Shown here in pieces: positions 8,304 through 15,763 of a DNA stretch of 32,979 bases. The notes below the pieces were generated by a model. The model saw only the letters and a list, made by a program, of their open reading frames with translations. It was not told where the DNA came from and did not search any database. Both the position numbers and the translations under genes were made by a program. The number at the start of each line of letters is the position of its first letter. Position 1 is the stretch's first letter. The DNA is from Campylobacterales bacterium (lineage in GTDB: Bacteria; Campylobacterota; Campylobacteria; Campylobacterales; JAADDG01): the NCBI GenBank assembly GCA_027009865.1, contig JALVCR010000117.1, positions 1 to 32,979 on the forward strand, written 5' to 3'.

Positions 8304-8543
8304 ATGGATAGGAGAATTTTAAAAAGAGAGATTTTTATATATTTTATTTTATTAATAATTTTGGGATTTGGAATGCATCATAAAGAGCTTCTATCACATC
8401 CGATAGAGCATTTTAAAAATATAGTAACAGCTCCTTTGGGAGTTTTTCACCCGTTTGTTTTTACTTTTATAGTGTATTTGGTTATTCTTATTTTTAGACT
8501 CTTTTTTAAAATATTGAGAAAGTTTGCTCAGAGAGGATCTTAA
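8304..8543 (+). CDS. Small two-helix membrane protein
   Basis: The 79 residues have a basic N-terminus, a first membrane helix (about 9-25), a His-containing loop (HHKELLSHPIEHF), a second membrane helix (about 50-70) and a basic C-terminal tail. A strong GGGAGG ribosome site lies in front of the ATG. The gene sits 43 bases after sqr, behind the sqr terminator, and its end overlaps the converging methyltransferase gene by 4 bases. Three or four loop histidines could bind metal or heme, but this is only a possibility. I do not recognise the family; association with sulfide oxidation rests on position alone. Confidence 0.65.
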   Translation: MDRRILKREIFIYFILLIILGFGMHHKELLSHPIEHFKNIVTAPLGVFHPFVFTFIVYLVILIFRLFFKILRKFAQRGS

Positions 8544-9247
8544 TTTTTTAATCTATAAATTCTTGTAATCTCGTTTGAGAAAGTGCAGGTTACCTCCTCT
8601 AAAAACTCTATCTTTTTACTATTTTCAAAAACATCTTTGCAAATTGGATAGTGATAGGCTATATAAACTCTATTTTCAAAAGTTTGATTTATTATATTCT
8701 CATACACCTTTTGCATAATCTCTTCATTAAACGGATTATAGAAAAATATCAAAGATGTATTTTTAGGAGGCTTAAAATAAGAGGCGTCCTCCAAATAGAT
8801 TTTAAAGTTTTTTACATTTAGTTTTTTTAAATTATCTATACTGATTTTATAGAGTTTTGGGGCAAATTCCACTCCTATTACCTCTTTGAAACCGAATTTA
8901 TAGGCCATATAAAGAGAAAAACCCTTTCCGCTTCCATAATCTAAAAATACTCCTTTGGTAATATTATTTTCATAATCTTTTATTCTTTGCAAAATTTCCA
9001 AAAAAGGTTTTTCTAATACGGCATGATAAGTGCTTGCGTTTTCTTTGTTTTCTCCTTTTACTTCCAAATCAAATATATTTTCCGGGCTGAAATCTACGCC
9101 TTTATATTTAAAATATAGATGTTTTTTTGCTCTTTTAAATAAGCCCTTTATTCCCTCTTTTTTTAAAACGTTTGAAAAAACTTTTATATGATGTTCTATT
9201 GAGTAATAAGAAGAGATATCAAAGTAAAAGTTTTTTGTCTTTTCCAT
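8540..9247 (-). CDS. Class I SAM-dependent methyltransferase (copy B of a paralogous pair)
   Basis: The 235 residues are collinear with the methyltransferase at 5857-6597: the same N-terminal helical extension, motif I FLDYGSGKG (101-109, identical), GVEFA (125-129, identical), and the motif IV-like FFYNPF (168-173). Similarity begins around residue 30 and covers most of the length, but the sequences are diverged enough that this is an old duplication. It converges on the small membrane protein gene with a 4-base overlap and has its own promoter, divergent from the YggS gene. The substrate is unknown. Confidence 0.8.
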   Translation of the reverse strand: MEKTKNFYFDISSYYSIEHHIKVFSNVLKKEGIKGLFKRAKKHLYFKYKGVDFSPENIFDLEVKGENKENASTYHAVLEKPFLEILQRIKDYENNITKGVFLDYGSGKGFSLYMAYKFGFKEVIGVEFAPKLYKISIDNLKKLNVKNFKIYLEDASYFKPPKNTSLIFFYNPFNEEIMQKVYENIINQTFENRVYIAYHYPICKDVFENSKKIEFLEEVTCTFSNEITRIYRLKN

Positions 9248-9272
9248 AAAAATTTTCCTTTTTTTGTTTTTA

Positions 9273-9278
9273 ATTATA
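9273..9278 (-). promoter_or_regulatory. -10 box for methyltransferase copy B
   Basis: Reads TATAAT on the minus strand within GATATAATT, about 26 bases before the start codon at 9247, with AAAGGAAAA as ribosome site. It is back to back with the YggS promoter. Confidence 0.55.
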
Positions 9279-9321
9279 TCACAATATGACTCTTAAAATT
9301 TATAAAGAAGCTCTTTTTTGG

Positions 9322-9327
9322 TATAAT
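9322..9327 (+). promoter_or_regulatory. -10 box for the YggS gene
   Basis: TATAAT within TTGGTATAATTTC, 25 bases upstream of the ATG at 9352, with AAGGAG at 9341-9346. Its position rules out the open frame's earlier ATG at 9286 as the translation start. Confidence 0.6.
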
Positions 9328-9351
9328 TTCCAAAGTTTCAAAGGAGTTGAG

Positions 9352-10026
9352 ATGATAAGCAAATTAGAGAAAAATTTTGATGAAATTTGGGAGAGAATAG
9401 AGAAAGTTAGACTAAGAACAAATCAATATCAAATAATTAAAATTGTAGCGGTTAGCAAAAGCGTAGAGAGCGATACTATAAGAGAGTTTTACAAAATAGG
9501 CCAAAGAGCTTTTGGAGAAAATAGAGTACAGGATTTAAAAAAGAAAGCCGAAGAGTTAAAAGATATTCCAATTGAGTGGCATTTTATAGGAAGGCTTCAA
9601 AAAAATAAGATAAATCATCTTTTAGATATAAATCCCTTTTTGATTCAATCTTGCGATAGTTTTGATTTGGCTGTAGAGATAGATAAAAGAGCTAAAGTAA
9701 AGGGGAGAAAAATTAAAGCCCTTTTGCAGATAAACAGCGCAAAAGAGGAGAGTAAAGCTGGAGTTATGCCGGAAGTTGCTATTGAGGAGTATTTGAAAAT
9801 AAAAGAAAATTGTAAAAATATAGATTTAAAAGGGGTTATGACAATAGGCGCTCATACCGACAATAGAGATCTTATCAAAAAAAGTTTTGAGACTACTTTT
9901 AAAATTTTTGAATCTTTAGAGAAAGAGGGAGCAAAATATTGCTCCATGGGAATGAGCGATGATTTTGAATTGGCTATAGAGTGCGGGTCTAATATGCTTA
10001 GATTAGGGAGAATACTTTTCGATTAG
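9352..10026 (+). CDS. yggS: YggS/PLPBP-family PLP homeostasis protein
   Basis: Single-domain alanine-racemase-fold protein that binds pyridoxal phosphate and buffers its level; the family has no known catalytic reaction. The 224-residue protein from the ATG at 9352 has VAVSKS with the PLP lysine at 36, FGENRVQD, the WHFIGRLQ motif, GVMTIG, and a C-terminal SMGMSDDFELAI. The usual length is about 220-235, so it is complete. The last 24 bases overlap, tail to tail, the beta-propeller gene on the minus strand. In many bacteria yggS is near cell-division or proline genes; here it stands alone. Confidence 0.93.
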   Translation: MISKLEKNFDEIWERIEKVRLRTNQYQIIKIVAVSKSVESDTIREFYKIGQRAFGENRVQDLKKKAEELKDIPIEWHFIGRLQKNKINHLLDINPFLIQSCDSFDLAVEIDKRAKVKGRKIKALLQINSAKEESKAGVMPEVAIEEYLKIKENCKNIDLKGVMTIGAHTDNRDLIKKSFETTFKIFESLEKEGAKYCSMGMSDDFELAIECGSNMLRLGRILFD

Positions 10027-11043
10027 GCATCTTGCGATTTTGCCATCCAGGCCCCTAACAGCTTCTCCGAAAATATAAAAATCGCAGCTTCTCTCCTCTC
10101 CGTCGGCAAAAGAGACGATTCCGGATTTAAATATTCTAACCGGAAGTCCGTCATGTTTGAATTTTGCTACCTCTTGCCAATTTTCCAAATCCGTGCTTGC
10201 AAAGAGATGGACGAAATTATCTTTTGTGCCGGGTTCTTTGTCTCTTACAGTAGATATTAAATATATTCCATCTTTTAAGGTTTTAGTATAGATTATAGGT
10301 CCTGGAAAGGATCTTACTTTTGTTAAATTTTTGCTTTTTCTATCCAATTTTAGTAAATAATTATCTTCAAATTCGCTATCCATAGCCCAATATACGCTCT
10401 CTTTTGTAAAAAATGCGCTGCATCCCCTGTAAATTTGAGTTCCGTCTCCTATCCATTCCATATTTTCAAAATTTTTATCTGTTTTTATAACAAAACACTC
10501 ATCTTTATAGTCTCCGGTAAATATCCATATTTTATCTTCAAAAGAGTCGTAATAGCATCCATGAATATGTTTAATTCTGCCAGGTTCAAAAACATAGGCT
10601 TTCTCCCAGCTTTTGCCTGCGTCTTTGCTTTTGTATATGGGAACCTCTTTTCTTTTGGGATTCATTCCGTATTCCCCAAAAATAATTGTATTGCCTTTGT
10701 CCAAGACCGTAACAGATTGATGAAGAATATTTCTGCAATTTTGCAAAGTCAAAGTGTGGGTTAATCTCTCTTCCTCTTTATCATAGAAATATACTTTAGA
10801 CATTCTTATAATTATATAACCTTTTGAAGTTGGGATGACATTACATTTATCAAGTCTTAAAACTCTTCTAAATAGGCGGCTAAAAGAGAGAAGTGTTTTC
10901 CAACCGTCTTTGGGAAGTTTTATTCTCTCTTCTTTAAAACCGTTTTTTATATAAATTTTGTTGTATTTGCTTGTAATTAGAAGAGTGTCTTTATGATAGT
11001 GGACAATTTCCCGATTTATAATGTGTTTGATTTCAAATTTCAT
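10003..11043 (-). CDS. BNR/Asp-box beta-propeller-like protein
   Basis: The 346 residues have repeated beta-blade-like segments and at least one textbook Asp-box, SKDAGKSW (139-146), with a second degenerate one ASTDLENW in the C-terminal third. This resembles sialidase-type propellers, but the Arg triad and FRIP motif of sialidases are not evident. There is no signal peptide (MKFEIKHIINREIVHYH), so it is probably cytoplasmic or exported by another route. Similar BNR proteins often lie near surface-glycan genes; here the neighbours (yggS, hsp20) give no clue. The 3' end overlaps yggS by 24 bases. Function unknown. Confidence 0.75.
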   Translation of the reverse strand: MKFEIKHIINREIVHYHKDTLLITSKYNKIYIKNGFKEERIKLPKDGWKTLLSFSRLFRRVLRLDKCNVIPTSKGYIIIRMSKVYFYDKEEERLTHTLTLQNCRNILHQSVTVLDKGNTIIFGEYGMNPKRKEVPIYKSKDAGKSWEKAYVFEPGRIKHIHGCYYDSFEDKIWIFTGDYKDECFVIKTDKNFENMEWIGDGTQIYRGCSAFFTKESVYWAMDSEFEDNYLLKLDRKSKNLTKVRSFPGPIIYTKTLKDGIYLISTVRDKEPGTKDNFVHLFASTDLENWQEVAKFKHDGLPVRIFKSGIVSFADGEERSCDFYIFGEAVRGLDGKIARCLIEKYSP

Positions 11044-11092
11044 TTATACACCTTTAAAGGTAAAAATTATCGTTTAAGTTAAATCGTCTTTT

Positions 11093-11098
11093 ATTATA
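11093..11098 (-). promoter_or_regulatory. Candidate -10 box for the beta-propeller gene
   Basis: TATAAT on the minus strand, about 50 bases before the start codon at 11043. The intergenic region 11044-11295 is shared with the divergent hsp20 promoter and shows no other gene. Confidence 0.4.
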
Positions 11099-11207
11099 TG
11101 GTTTTTAATATTAAAAAATTGTTATACAAGTAATATTAAATTAATTTAACTTTAGTATTTTTCACTAAAAAAATTTGAGCTAAAATTATAAAATTTAGCA
11201 AATGTTC

Positions 11208-11236
11208 TTGACAATTGATAAAAAATCGGTTATAAT
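11208..11236 (+). promoter_or_regulatory. Consensus sigma-70 promoter for hsp20
   Basis: TTGACA (11208-11213), a 17-base spacer, TATAAT (11231-11236). Both hexamers match consensus exactly at ideal spacing. The leader is about 50 bases and ends with AAAGGAGG before the ATG at 11296. No CIRCE element was seen in the leader. Confidence 0.8.
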
Positions 11237-11295
11237 TTCAGTGTTTAGTTTATGAGACTAAAAGAAATTAAATAAATAACAAAAGGAGGTTTGAG

Positions 11296-11751
11296 ATGAA
11301 CATTACAAGATTTGATCCTTTCAGATTCGATCCATTCAAAGAGTTTAGAGAGATGTCAAAAGCTTTGGAGCAATTTACAAATATTGCAAATCAAGTTACA
11401 AAAAGCGAGGGAAATATTGCCAGTTTTACGCCTACCGTAAATACAAGAGAGGATGATAAAGCTTACTACATAGAAGCAGATTTGCCTGGAGTGAAAAAAG
11501 AGGATATTAATCTTGATATAAAAGATAATGTTTTAACAATTTCTGGGGAGAGAAAGCTTAAAAAAGAGGTAAAAAAAGAGGACTACTACAAAGTAGAGAG
11601 CGTTTACGGAAAATTTGAAAGAAGCTTTACTCTTCCTGATGATGTTGATGTGGATAAAATAGAAGCAAAAAGCGAAGATGGCGTATTGGAGATAACTCTT
11701 CCTAAAAAAGTTGAAGAGAAGAAACAAGCTAAAAAAATAGAAGTAAAATAA
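11296..11751 (+). CDS. hsp20: Small heat shock protein Hsp20
   Basis: ATP-independent holdase chaperone. The 151 residues consist of a short Phe-rich N-terminal arm with a duplicated RFDPF, an alpha-crystallin domain (about 45-140) with ADLPGVKKEDI and the GVLEITLPK signature, and a Lys-rich tail. Class A bacterial sHSPs often end in an I-x-I/V motif; here the end is IEVK, with IEV as a possible version. Strong promoter and ribosome site, its own terminator, monocistronic. Confidence 0.95.
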   Translation: MNITRFDPFRFDPFKEFREMSKALEQFTNIANQVTKSEGNIASFTPTVNTREDDKAYYIEADLPGVKKEDINLDIKDNVLTISGERKLKKEVKKEDYYKVESVYGKFERSFTLPDDVDVDKIEAKSEDGVLEITLPKKVEEKKQAKKIEVK

Positions 11752-11775
11752 GAGAGATATTTTCTCTCTTATTTT
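11745..11775 (+). terminator. Terminator of hsp20
   Basis: Perfect 12-base inverted repeat AAAATAAGAGAG (11745-11756) / CTCTCTTATTTT (11764-11775) with a 7-base loop. It includes the hsp20 stop codon and ends in a T-run. The symmetric A/T flanks would let it work in either direction. Confidence 0.75.
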
Positions 11776-11782
11776 CGTTTGC

Positions 11783-11788
11783 TATAAT
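11783..11788 (+). promoter_or_regulatory. -10 box for the cobalamin operon
   Basis: TATAAT in GCTATAATAG, 21 bases before the TTG start of cbiET, giving a very short leader. No riboswitch-sized leader exists between this box and the gene, so a B12 riboswitch is not present here. Confidence 0.55.
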
Positions 11789-11809
11789 AGCGCCTAAAAA
11801 AGGCTATAT

Positions 11810-12946
11810 TTGGTTACTATTATAGGAAGCGGAATAGGGGAGAAGGATTTTTCAAAAATAGATACGGATTTAAACAGTTTCGATACAATTGTATGCGATA
11901 AAAGTTTTAAAGAAAAGAGAAAAAATCTTTTAAAACTCTCTCTAAAAGAGGCTAAAGAGTTTATCTTAAAAAATAGAGATAAAAATATAGCCTATATAGT
12001 CAGCGGTTCTCCACTTTTTTATTCAGCTGCCTCTTTTATCTGCCAAAAAATTCAAAACTGCAAAATAGTTAATAATACCTCCTCTCTTGAATATCTTCTC
12101 TTAAAACTTAAAATTCCTTTCCAGAAAGTATCCGTTTTATCTTTGCACGGAAGAGAGAAGAGCGATTTAAACGAGCTTTTAAGAGGGGAATATACTTTTA
12201 TTTTATGCGATAAAGAGAGTGTTTTTAAATTAAGAAAAGATCTCTATTGGGTTAGGGATAAGATAGAGACATATTTGGGATACAAGATGGGGTGTTTGGA
12301 TGAAGAGATTAAGAAAATAGATCTCTTTAGGGATGATTTTAATACAAAAGAGCCTCATGTTTTATTAATTAAAAGAAATTTTGAAAGAAAAGATAGCTCT
12401 TTAGATGATAAGGATTTTGAAAAAGAGAGGGGGATGATTACCAAAAAATATAAAAGAGAGCTCTCTTTGGCTCATTTAAAGCTATCTTCCAATCTTTTGC
12501 TTTGGGATGTTGGAGCGGGCAGCGGAAGCTGTTCGATAGAGGCTTTTGTCAGATTTAAAACAAGATCTATTCTTTTTGAGAAAAATCCAAAAAGAGTTGA
12601 AATGATAAAGAGAAATTTAGAAAAACATAATGTTTTAGCAGCTGAAGTTATTGAGGGAAGGGCTGAAGATTTTTTTGAAAAGAAAGCTTCTCCAGATAGA
12701 GTTTTAATCGGAGGAGGGGGAGAGGGAGTTATTAGAAAAATTCCTTTTTTGTTTGATATTTTAAATGATAAAGGAATTATTTTAATAAATTTGGTATCTT
12801 TAAAACATCTCTCTTTAGCAATTTTGATTTTGCAAGAGGCTGGGATAGATTATGAAGTTATATCCCTCTCTTTGACAACTTACAAAAATTCTCTTAAAAT
12901 AAGCGAGCCTGAGAGAGAGATTTTTTGGATAAAGATTGAGAAATGA
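11810..12946 (+). CDS. cbiET: Precorrin-6Y/cobalt-precorrin C5,C15-methyltransferase and decarboxylase (CbiE-CbiT fusion)
   Basis: The 378 residues join two enzymes. The CbiE tetrapyrrole-methylase domain (about 1-190; VTIIGSGIG at the start, VSGSPLFYS at 64-72) methylates C5. The CbiT domain (about 205-378; MITKKYKRE, then the SAM motif WDVGAGSGS at 232-240) methylates C15 and decarboxylates. It begins with TTG: no ATG exists near the conserved VTIIGSGIG start, and any later start would remove this motif. The stop overlaps the ATG of the next gene by 4 bases. The aerobic name for the fusion is CobL, but cbiG in the same operon indicates the anaerobic (early cobalt) route. Confidence 0.92.
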   Translation: MVTIIGSGIGEKDFSKIDTDLNSFDTIVCDKSFKEKRKNLLKLSLKEAKEFILKNRDKNIAYIVSGSPLFYSAASFICQKIQNCKIVNNTSSLEYLLLKLKIPFQKVSVLSLHGREKSDLNELLRGEYTFILCDKESVFKLRKDLYWVRDKIETYLGYKMGCLDEEIKKIDLFRDDFNTKEPHVLLIKRNFERKDSSLDDKDFEKERGMITKKYKRELSLAHLKLSSNLLLWDVGAGSGSCSIEAFVRFKTRSILFEKNPKRVEMIKRNLEKHNVLAAEVIEGRAEDFFEKKASPDRVLIGGGGEGVIRKIPFLFDILNDKGIILINLVSLKHLSLAILILQEAGIDYEVISLSLTTYKNSLKISEPEREIFWIKIEK

Positions 12947-13659
12947 TATATTTTATAGGAGCCGGAAGCGGAGATAGCGAGCTGATTACCCTAAAGGGAT
13001 ACAAGATTTTAAAAAAAGCGGATGCCATTTTATACACCGGTTCTCTTGTTTCCAAAGAGATTTTAAATTTTTGCAAAAAAGAGGCTATTATAAAAGATTC
13101 ACAAAATATGAGTTATGAGGAGATATTCTCTTTTTTAAAAAAATATAGGAATAAAACGGTAGCGAGAGTGCATACCGGCGATCCTTCCATCTACTCTACG
13201 ATTGCCAGACAGATAGAATTTTTAGAAAAAGAGAAAATTCCTTTTAAAATTATTCCCGGAGTTACGGCAGCTTTTGCCGCGGCTGCAAGTTTGGGGATAG
13301 AATATACAATTCCTGGAGTCTCTCAGACTCTTGTTTTAACAAGGATTGAAGGAAAAACAAAAAATCCAGAGCCTCTTTATAATATTTTATCTCTAAAACA
13401 CTCCTCTTTGGTTTTTTATCTATCCATTAACTTAATAGATAAATTAAAAAAAGAGGCTTTGAAAGCTGGATATTCAAAGGATACGCCGTGTTGGGTTGTT
13501 TATAAAGCAAGCTGGATGGATGAGAAAATATTTAAAGGAACGATAGAGGATATAGGAGAAAAGGTTTCTCATATAAAGGGGATTGCTTTGATACTTTTTG
13601 GAGATTTTTTAAATCAAAAAGAGAGATACTCTTCAAAGCTTTATAAAGAGAAGAGATGA
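12943..13659 (+). CDS. cobM: Precorrin-4/cobalt-precorrin-4 C11-methyltransferase
   Basis: Tetrapyrrole (corrin/porphyrin) methylase of 238 residues; CbiF is the anaerobic-route name. Motifs: the N-terminal FIGAGSGDSELITLKG (4-19), ARVHTGDPSIYS (74-85) which forms the SAM pocket, IPGVTAAFAAAASLG (104-118), and PGVSQTLVLTR (124-134). These features distinguish CobM/CbiF from CobI and CobJ. ATGA overlaps join it to cbiET upstream and cbiG downstream, so all are translated from one message. Confidence 0.94.
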   Translation: MIYFIGAGSGDSELITLKGYKILKKADAILYTGSLVSKEILNFCKKEAIIKDSQNMSYEEIFSFLKKYRNKTVARVHTGDPSIYSTIARQIEFLEKEKIPFKIIPGVTAAFAAAASLGIEYTIPGVSQTLVLTRIEGKTKNPEPLYNILSLKHSSLVFYLSINLIDKLKKEALKAGYSKDTPCWVVYKASWMDEKIFKGTIEDIGEKVSHIKGIALILFGDFLNQKERYSSKLYKEKR

Positions 13660-14645
13660 AAATAGCAATTATTTCAATTAATGATGTAAGTTTCAAAGCG
13701 GCTTTAAGGCTTGCTTCCTTTTTAAAAAACCATGATGTTAAAATCTATAAAAAAGATAGAGATTTTATAAAGCTTGATGATATTTTAAAAGATATTTGGG
13801 AAAAAAGTGAAGCTTTGATTTTTATTATGGCTATTGGAGCTGTTGTTAGAAAAGTAGCTTCTTTGTTAAAAAATAAAAGCGAAGATCCCGCCGTTTTGGT
13901 TATGACTTTGGATCTTTTGAAAGTTGTCCCCTTGCTTGGAGGCCATCTTGGCGGAGCTAACGAGCTTTCTGTTGAAATTTGCAAAAAAATCAAAGGGTGT
14001 ATCCCTTTTATTACCACAGCTACTGATCAGATGGATGTTTTATCTTTTGATATGTTTGCCAAAGAGAGGGGATTTTTGATAGAAAATCTATTTAGACTTT
14101 CTAAAGTTTCAAACGCCCTTTTAAACGGAAAAGAGATTGAGGTGGCAACTTATGAGAATATTTTTAAATCTATTGAGAAAAAAAATAATTTGAAGTTGAT
14201 TCCTTTTGAGAGGTTAGATGAAAACAGCGTTTTAATATCCCCCTTTTCTAATCCCTTAAAGCCTCTTACCCTAAAACCTCCGCTGTTTATTGGAATCGGG
14301 TGCAATAGGGGAGTTTGCAGGGAGAAGATAAAAAGAGCTTTTTTAATTTTTTTGGAAAAATACTCTTTAAAAAGAGAACAGATAAAAGCTTTGGCCTCTT
14401 TTGAAGCCAAAAAGAGTGAAAAGGGGCTTTTGGAGTTTGCAGAAGAGTTTAAATTGGAGATAAAATTTTTCGATAAAGAGAGTATAAACTCTTTAGAGAG
14501 TGATTTTAGCCGCTCTTTTGCGAAAAAATATTTTGATATTAAGGGAGTCGCCGAACCTTCGGCTGTTTTAGCAAGCCGTTACAGGGAGCTTGTCATAAAG
14601 AAAGAATCATTTTTCAAAGAGATAACTATTGCGGGAGCAGTTTAA
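13656..14645 (+). CDS. cbiG: Cobalt-precorrin-5A hydrolase CbiG
   Basis: Opens the delta-lactone ring, releasing acetaldehyde, in the anaerobic cobalamin pathway. The 329 residues show the CbiG N-domain (LLGGHLGGAN at 93-102), a middle linker, and the C-domain (GIGCNRG at 213-219, GVAEPSA at 297-303). The length is typical. It starts at ATG overlapping the cobM stop by 4 bases and ends with a 1-base TAATG overlap into cobJ. Its presence is the best sign that the organism uses the oxygen-independent route. Confidence 0.94.
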   Translation: MKIAIISINDVSFKAALRLASFLKNHDVKIYKKDRDFIKLDDILKDIWEKSEALIFIMAIGAVVRKVASLLKNKSEDPAVLVMTLDLLKVVPLLGGHLGGANELSVEICKKIKGCIPFITTATDQMDVLSFDMFAKERGFLIENLFRLSKVSNALLNGKEIEVATYENIFKSIEKKNNLKLIPFERLDENSVLISPFSNPLKPLTLKPPLFIGIGCNRGVCREKIKRAFLIFLEKYSLKREQIKALASFEAKKSEKGLLEFAEEFKLEIKFFDKESINSLESDFSRSFAKKYFDIKGVAEPSAVLASRYRELVIKKESFFKEITIAGAV

Positions 14646-15427
14646 TGAACAGACTTTATGTAATTTCAACAGGACCCGGAGGGTATGATTATTTAACAAG
14701 TGAGGCTTTAAGAGCGTTAAGAGAGTGCGAGGTTGTGGTCAGTTATAGAAGATATGCAAAAGATTTAAAAGAGCTTTTAAAAGATAAGGAAGTTTACACT
14801 TCCGGTATGACTAAAGAGATTCAAAGATGCAAAGATGCAATAGATTTTGCAAGAAGCGGCAAAACTACGGCGATTATCTCAAACGGGGATGTAAATGTTT
14901 TTGGAATGGCGACTTTAATAGTTGAACTTATAGATGAGATGGATTTATGGGATGAGTTGGAGGTTATCTCAATTCCGGGAGTTACGGCAGCTTTTGCCGC
15001 AGCTTCCAAATGCGGAGCCCCTTTATCTCAAGATTTTGCAATTATATCGCTTTCAGATAAATTAACAGAATTTGAAGTGATAGAGAAGAGAGTTAAAAAC
15101 TCTCTTGAAGCTGATATGGTGATAGCGATTTATAATCCCCTTTCCAAAAAGAGAATAGAGCCTTATAAAATGTTTTTAAGATATTTATCGCTCTATCCCA
15201 AGAGAGCTGTTTTGGTAGCTTCCCACATAGGAAGAGGAGAAAAAGAGCAAATTCAAGTATTAAAAGCAAAAGAGCTTGTTAAAAGAGGATATGAAAATGA
15301 GGATATTTCAATGTCCACTTTGATAATTGTGGGAAATTCCACTACAAGATTTACAAAAAACAGAAAGCTTTTAACCCCAAGGGGGTATTTGAAAAAGTAT
15401 GATTTAAACGGAGAAATTAGAGCTTAG
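14645..15427 (+). CDS. cobJ: Precorrin-3B/cobalt-precorrin-3 C17-methyltransferase
   Basis: Tetrapyrrole methylase of 260 residues; CbiH is the anaerobic-route name. It shows YVISTGPGG (5-13), the SAM-pocket motif as SNGDVNVFGMA (79-89) where many homologues have SSGDPGVYGMA, IPGVTAAFAAAS with GAPLSQDFAIISLSDKLT following, and a C-terminal VGNS. It is the last gene of the operon and converges on the NifX-like gene with a 4-base overlap of stop regions. CbiC, CbiD, CbiJ, CbiK and CbiL are not in this window and must lie elsewhere if the pathway is complete. Confidence 0.92.
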   Translation: MNRLYVISTGPGGYDYLTSEALRALRECEVVVSYRRYAKDLKELLKDKEVYTSGMTKEIQRCKDAIDFARSGKTTAIISNGDVNVFGMATLIVELIDEMDLWDELEVISIPGVTAAFAAASKCGAPLSQDFAIISLSDKLTEFEVIEKRVKNSLEADMVIAIYNPLSKKRIEPYKMFLRYLSLYPKRAVLVASHIGRGEKEQIQVLKAKELVKRGYENEDISMSTLIIVGNSTTRFTKNRKLLTPRGYLKKYDLNGEIRA

Positions 15428-15726
15428 GCTTCTAATTGATATAGCTCTTTGAAAAGAAAAGCCTCAATTATATCTTCTATATTTCTTTGGGTAGGGGCTA
15501 TTAAAACTGGAATATTCTCCTCTATAAATGGCCAGCAGTAATCGTTTTTGCTTGGCAAAATTACCACATCTACAAAATCCTCTATCTCCTCTCTTGTTTT
15601 ATAAAAATCCATCTTTTGGATTTTTCCCTCTTTTAGCTCTAAAACTCCCCAAAATTTCGCTTCTGTAGAAAGCGTTAAAGAGGCTGTGTCGATATCGTTT
15701 GAATTTAGGGGTAAAAGTATAAGCAT
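15424..15726 (-). CDS. Small NifX/NifB-C-like domain protein (tentative)
   Basis: The 100 residues resemble, in order and spacing, the dinitrogenase iron-molybdenum cofactor domain: an N-terminal strand MLILLP, a FWGVLELKEGKI hairpin, VDVVILP, NIPVLIAP, then a helix ending EAFLFKEL. The His-Phe-Gly of classical NifX is absent (ST-EAKFW instead), so cofactor binding is doubtful. It has its own -10 box (15750-15755). No nif genes are in view, so a nitrogenase role is not supported. The assignment is by pattern only. Confidence 0.5.
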   Translation of the reverse strand: MLILLPLNSNDIDTASLTLSTEAKFWGVLELKEGKIQKMDFYKTREEIEDFVDVVILPSKNDYCWPFIEENIPVLIAPTQRNIEDIIEAFLFKELYQLEA

Positions 15727-15731
15727 TATTT

Positions 15732-15755
15732 ATCCTTTTTTTGAAAAGGATTATA
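15732..15755 (-). promoter_or_regulatory. -10 box overlapping a hairpin that covers the ribosome site
   Basis: On the minus strand TATAAT (15755-15750) lies 24 bases before the start at 15726. ATCCTTTT (15751-15744), loop CAAA, AAAAGGAT (15739-15732) form an 8-base stem whose second arm is the AAAGGA ribosome site. Transcripts starting from this promoter would lack the first arm; read-through from cysQ would include it. Confidence 0.5.
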
Positions 15756-15763
15756 GCAAAAAT

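Noticed and set aside
9286..9351. Longer YggS start
   Set aside because: The extension contains the TATAAT promoter, and the family starts near the ATG at 9352, which has AAGGAG.
11776..11809. Cobalamin riboswitch before the cobalamin operon
   Set aside because: Only about 34 bases lie between the hsp20 terminator and the start codon, far too short for a B12 riboswitch.
15732..15751. Hairpin after cysQ as a Rho-independent terminator
   Set aside because: On the cysQ strand it is followed by AAATAATG, not a T-run; it overlaps the ribosome site of the next gene instead.
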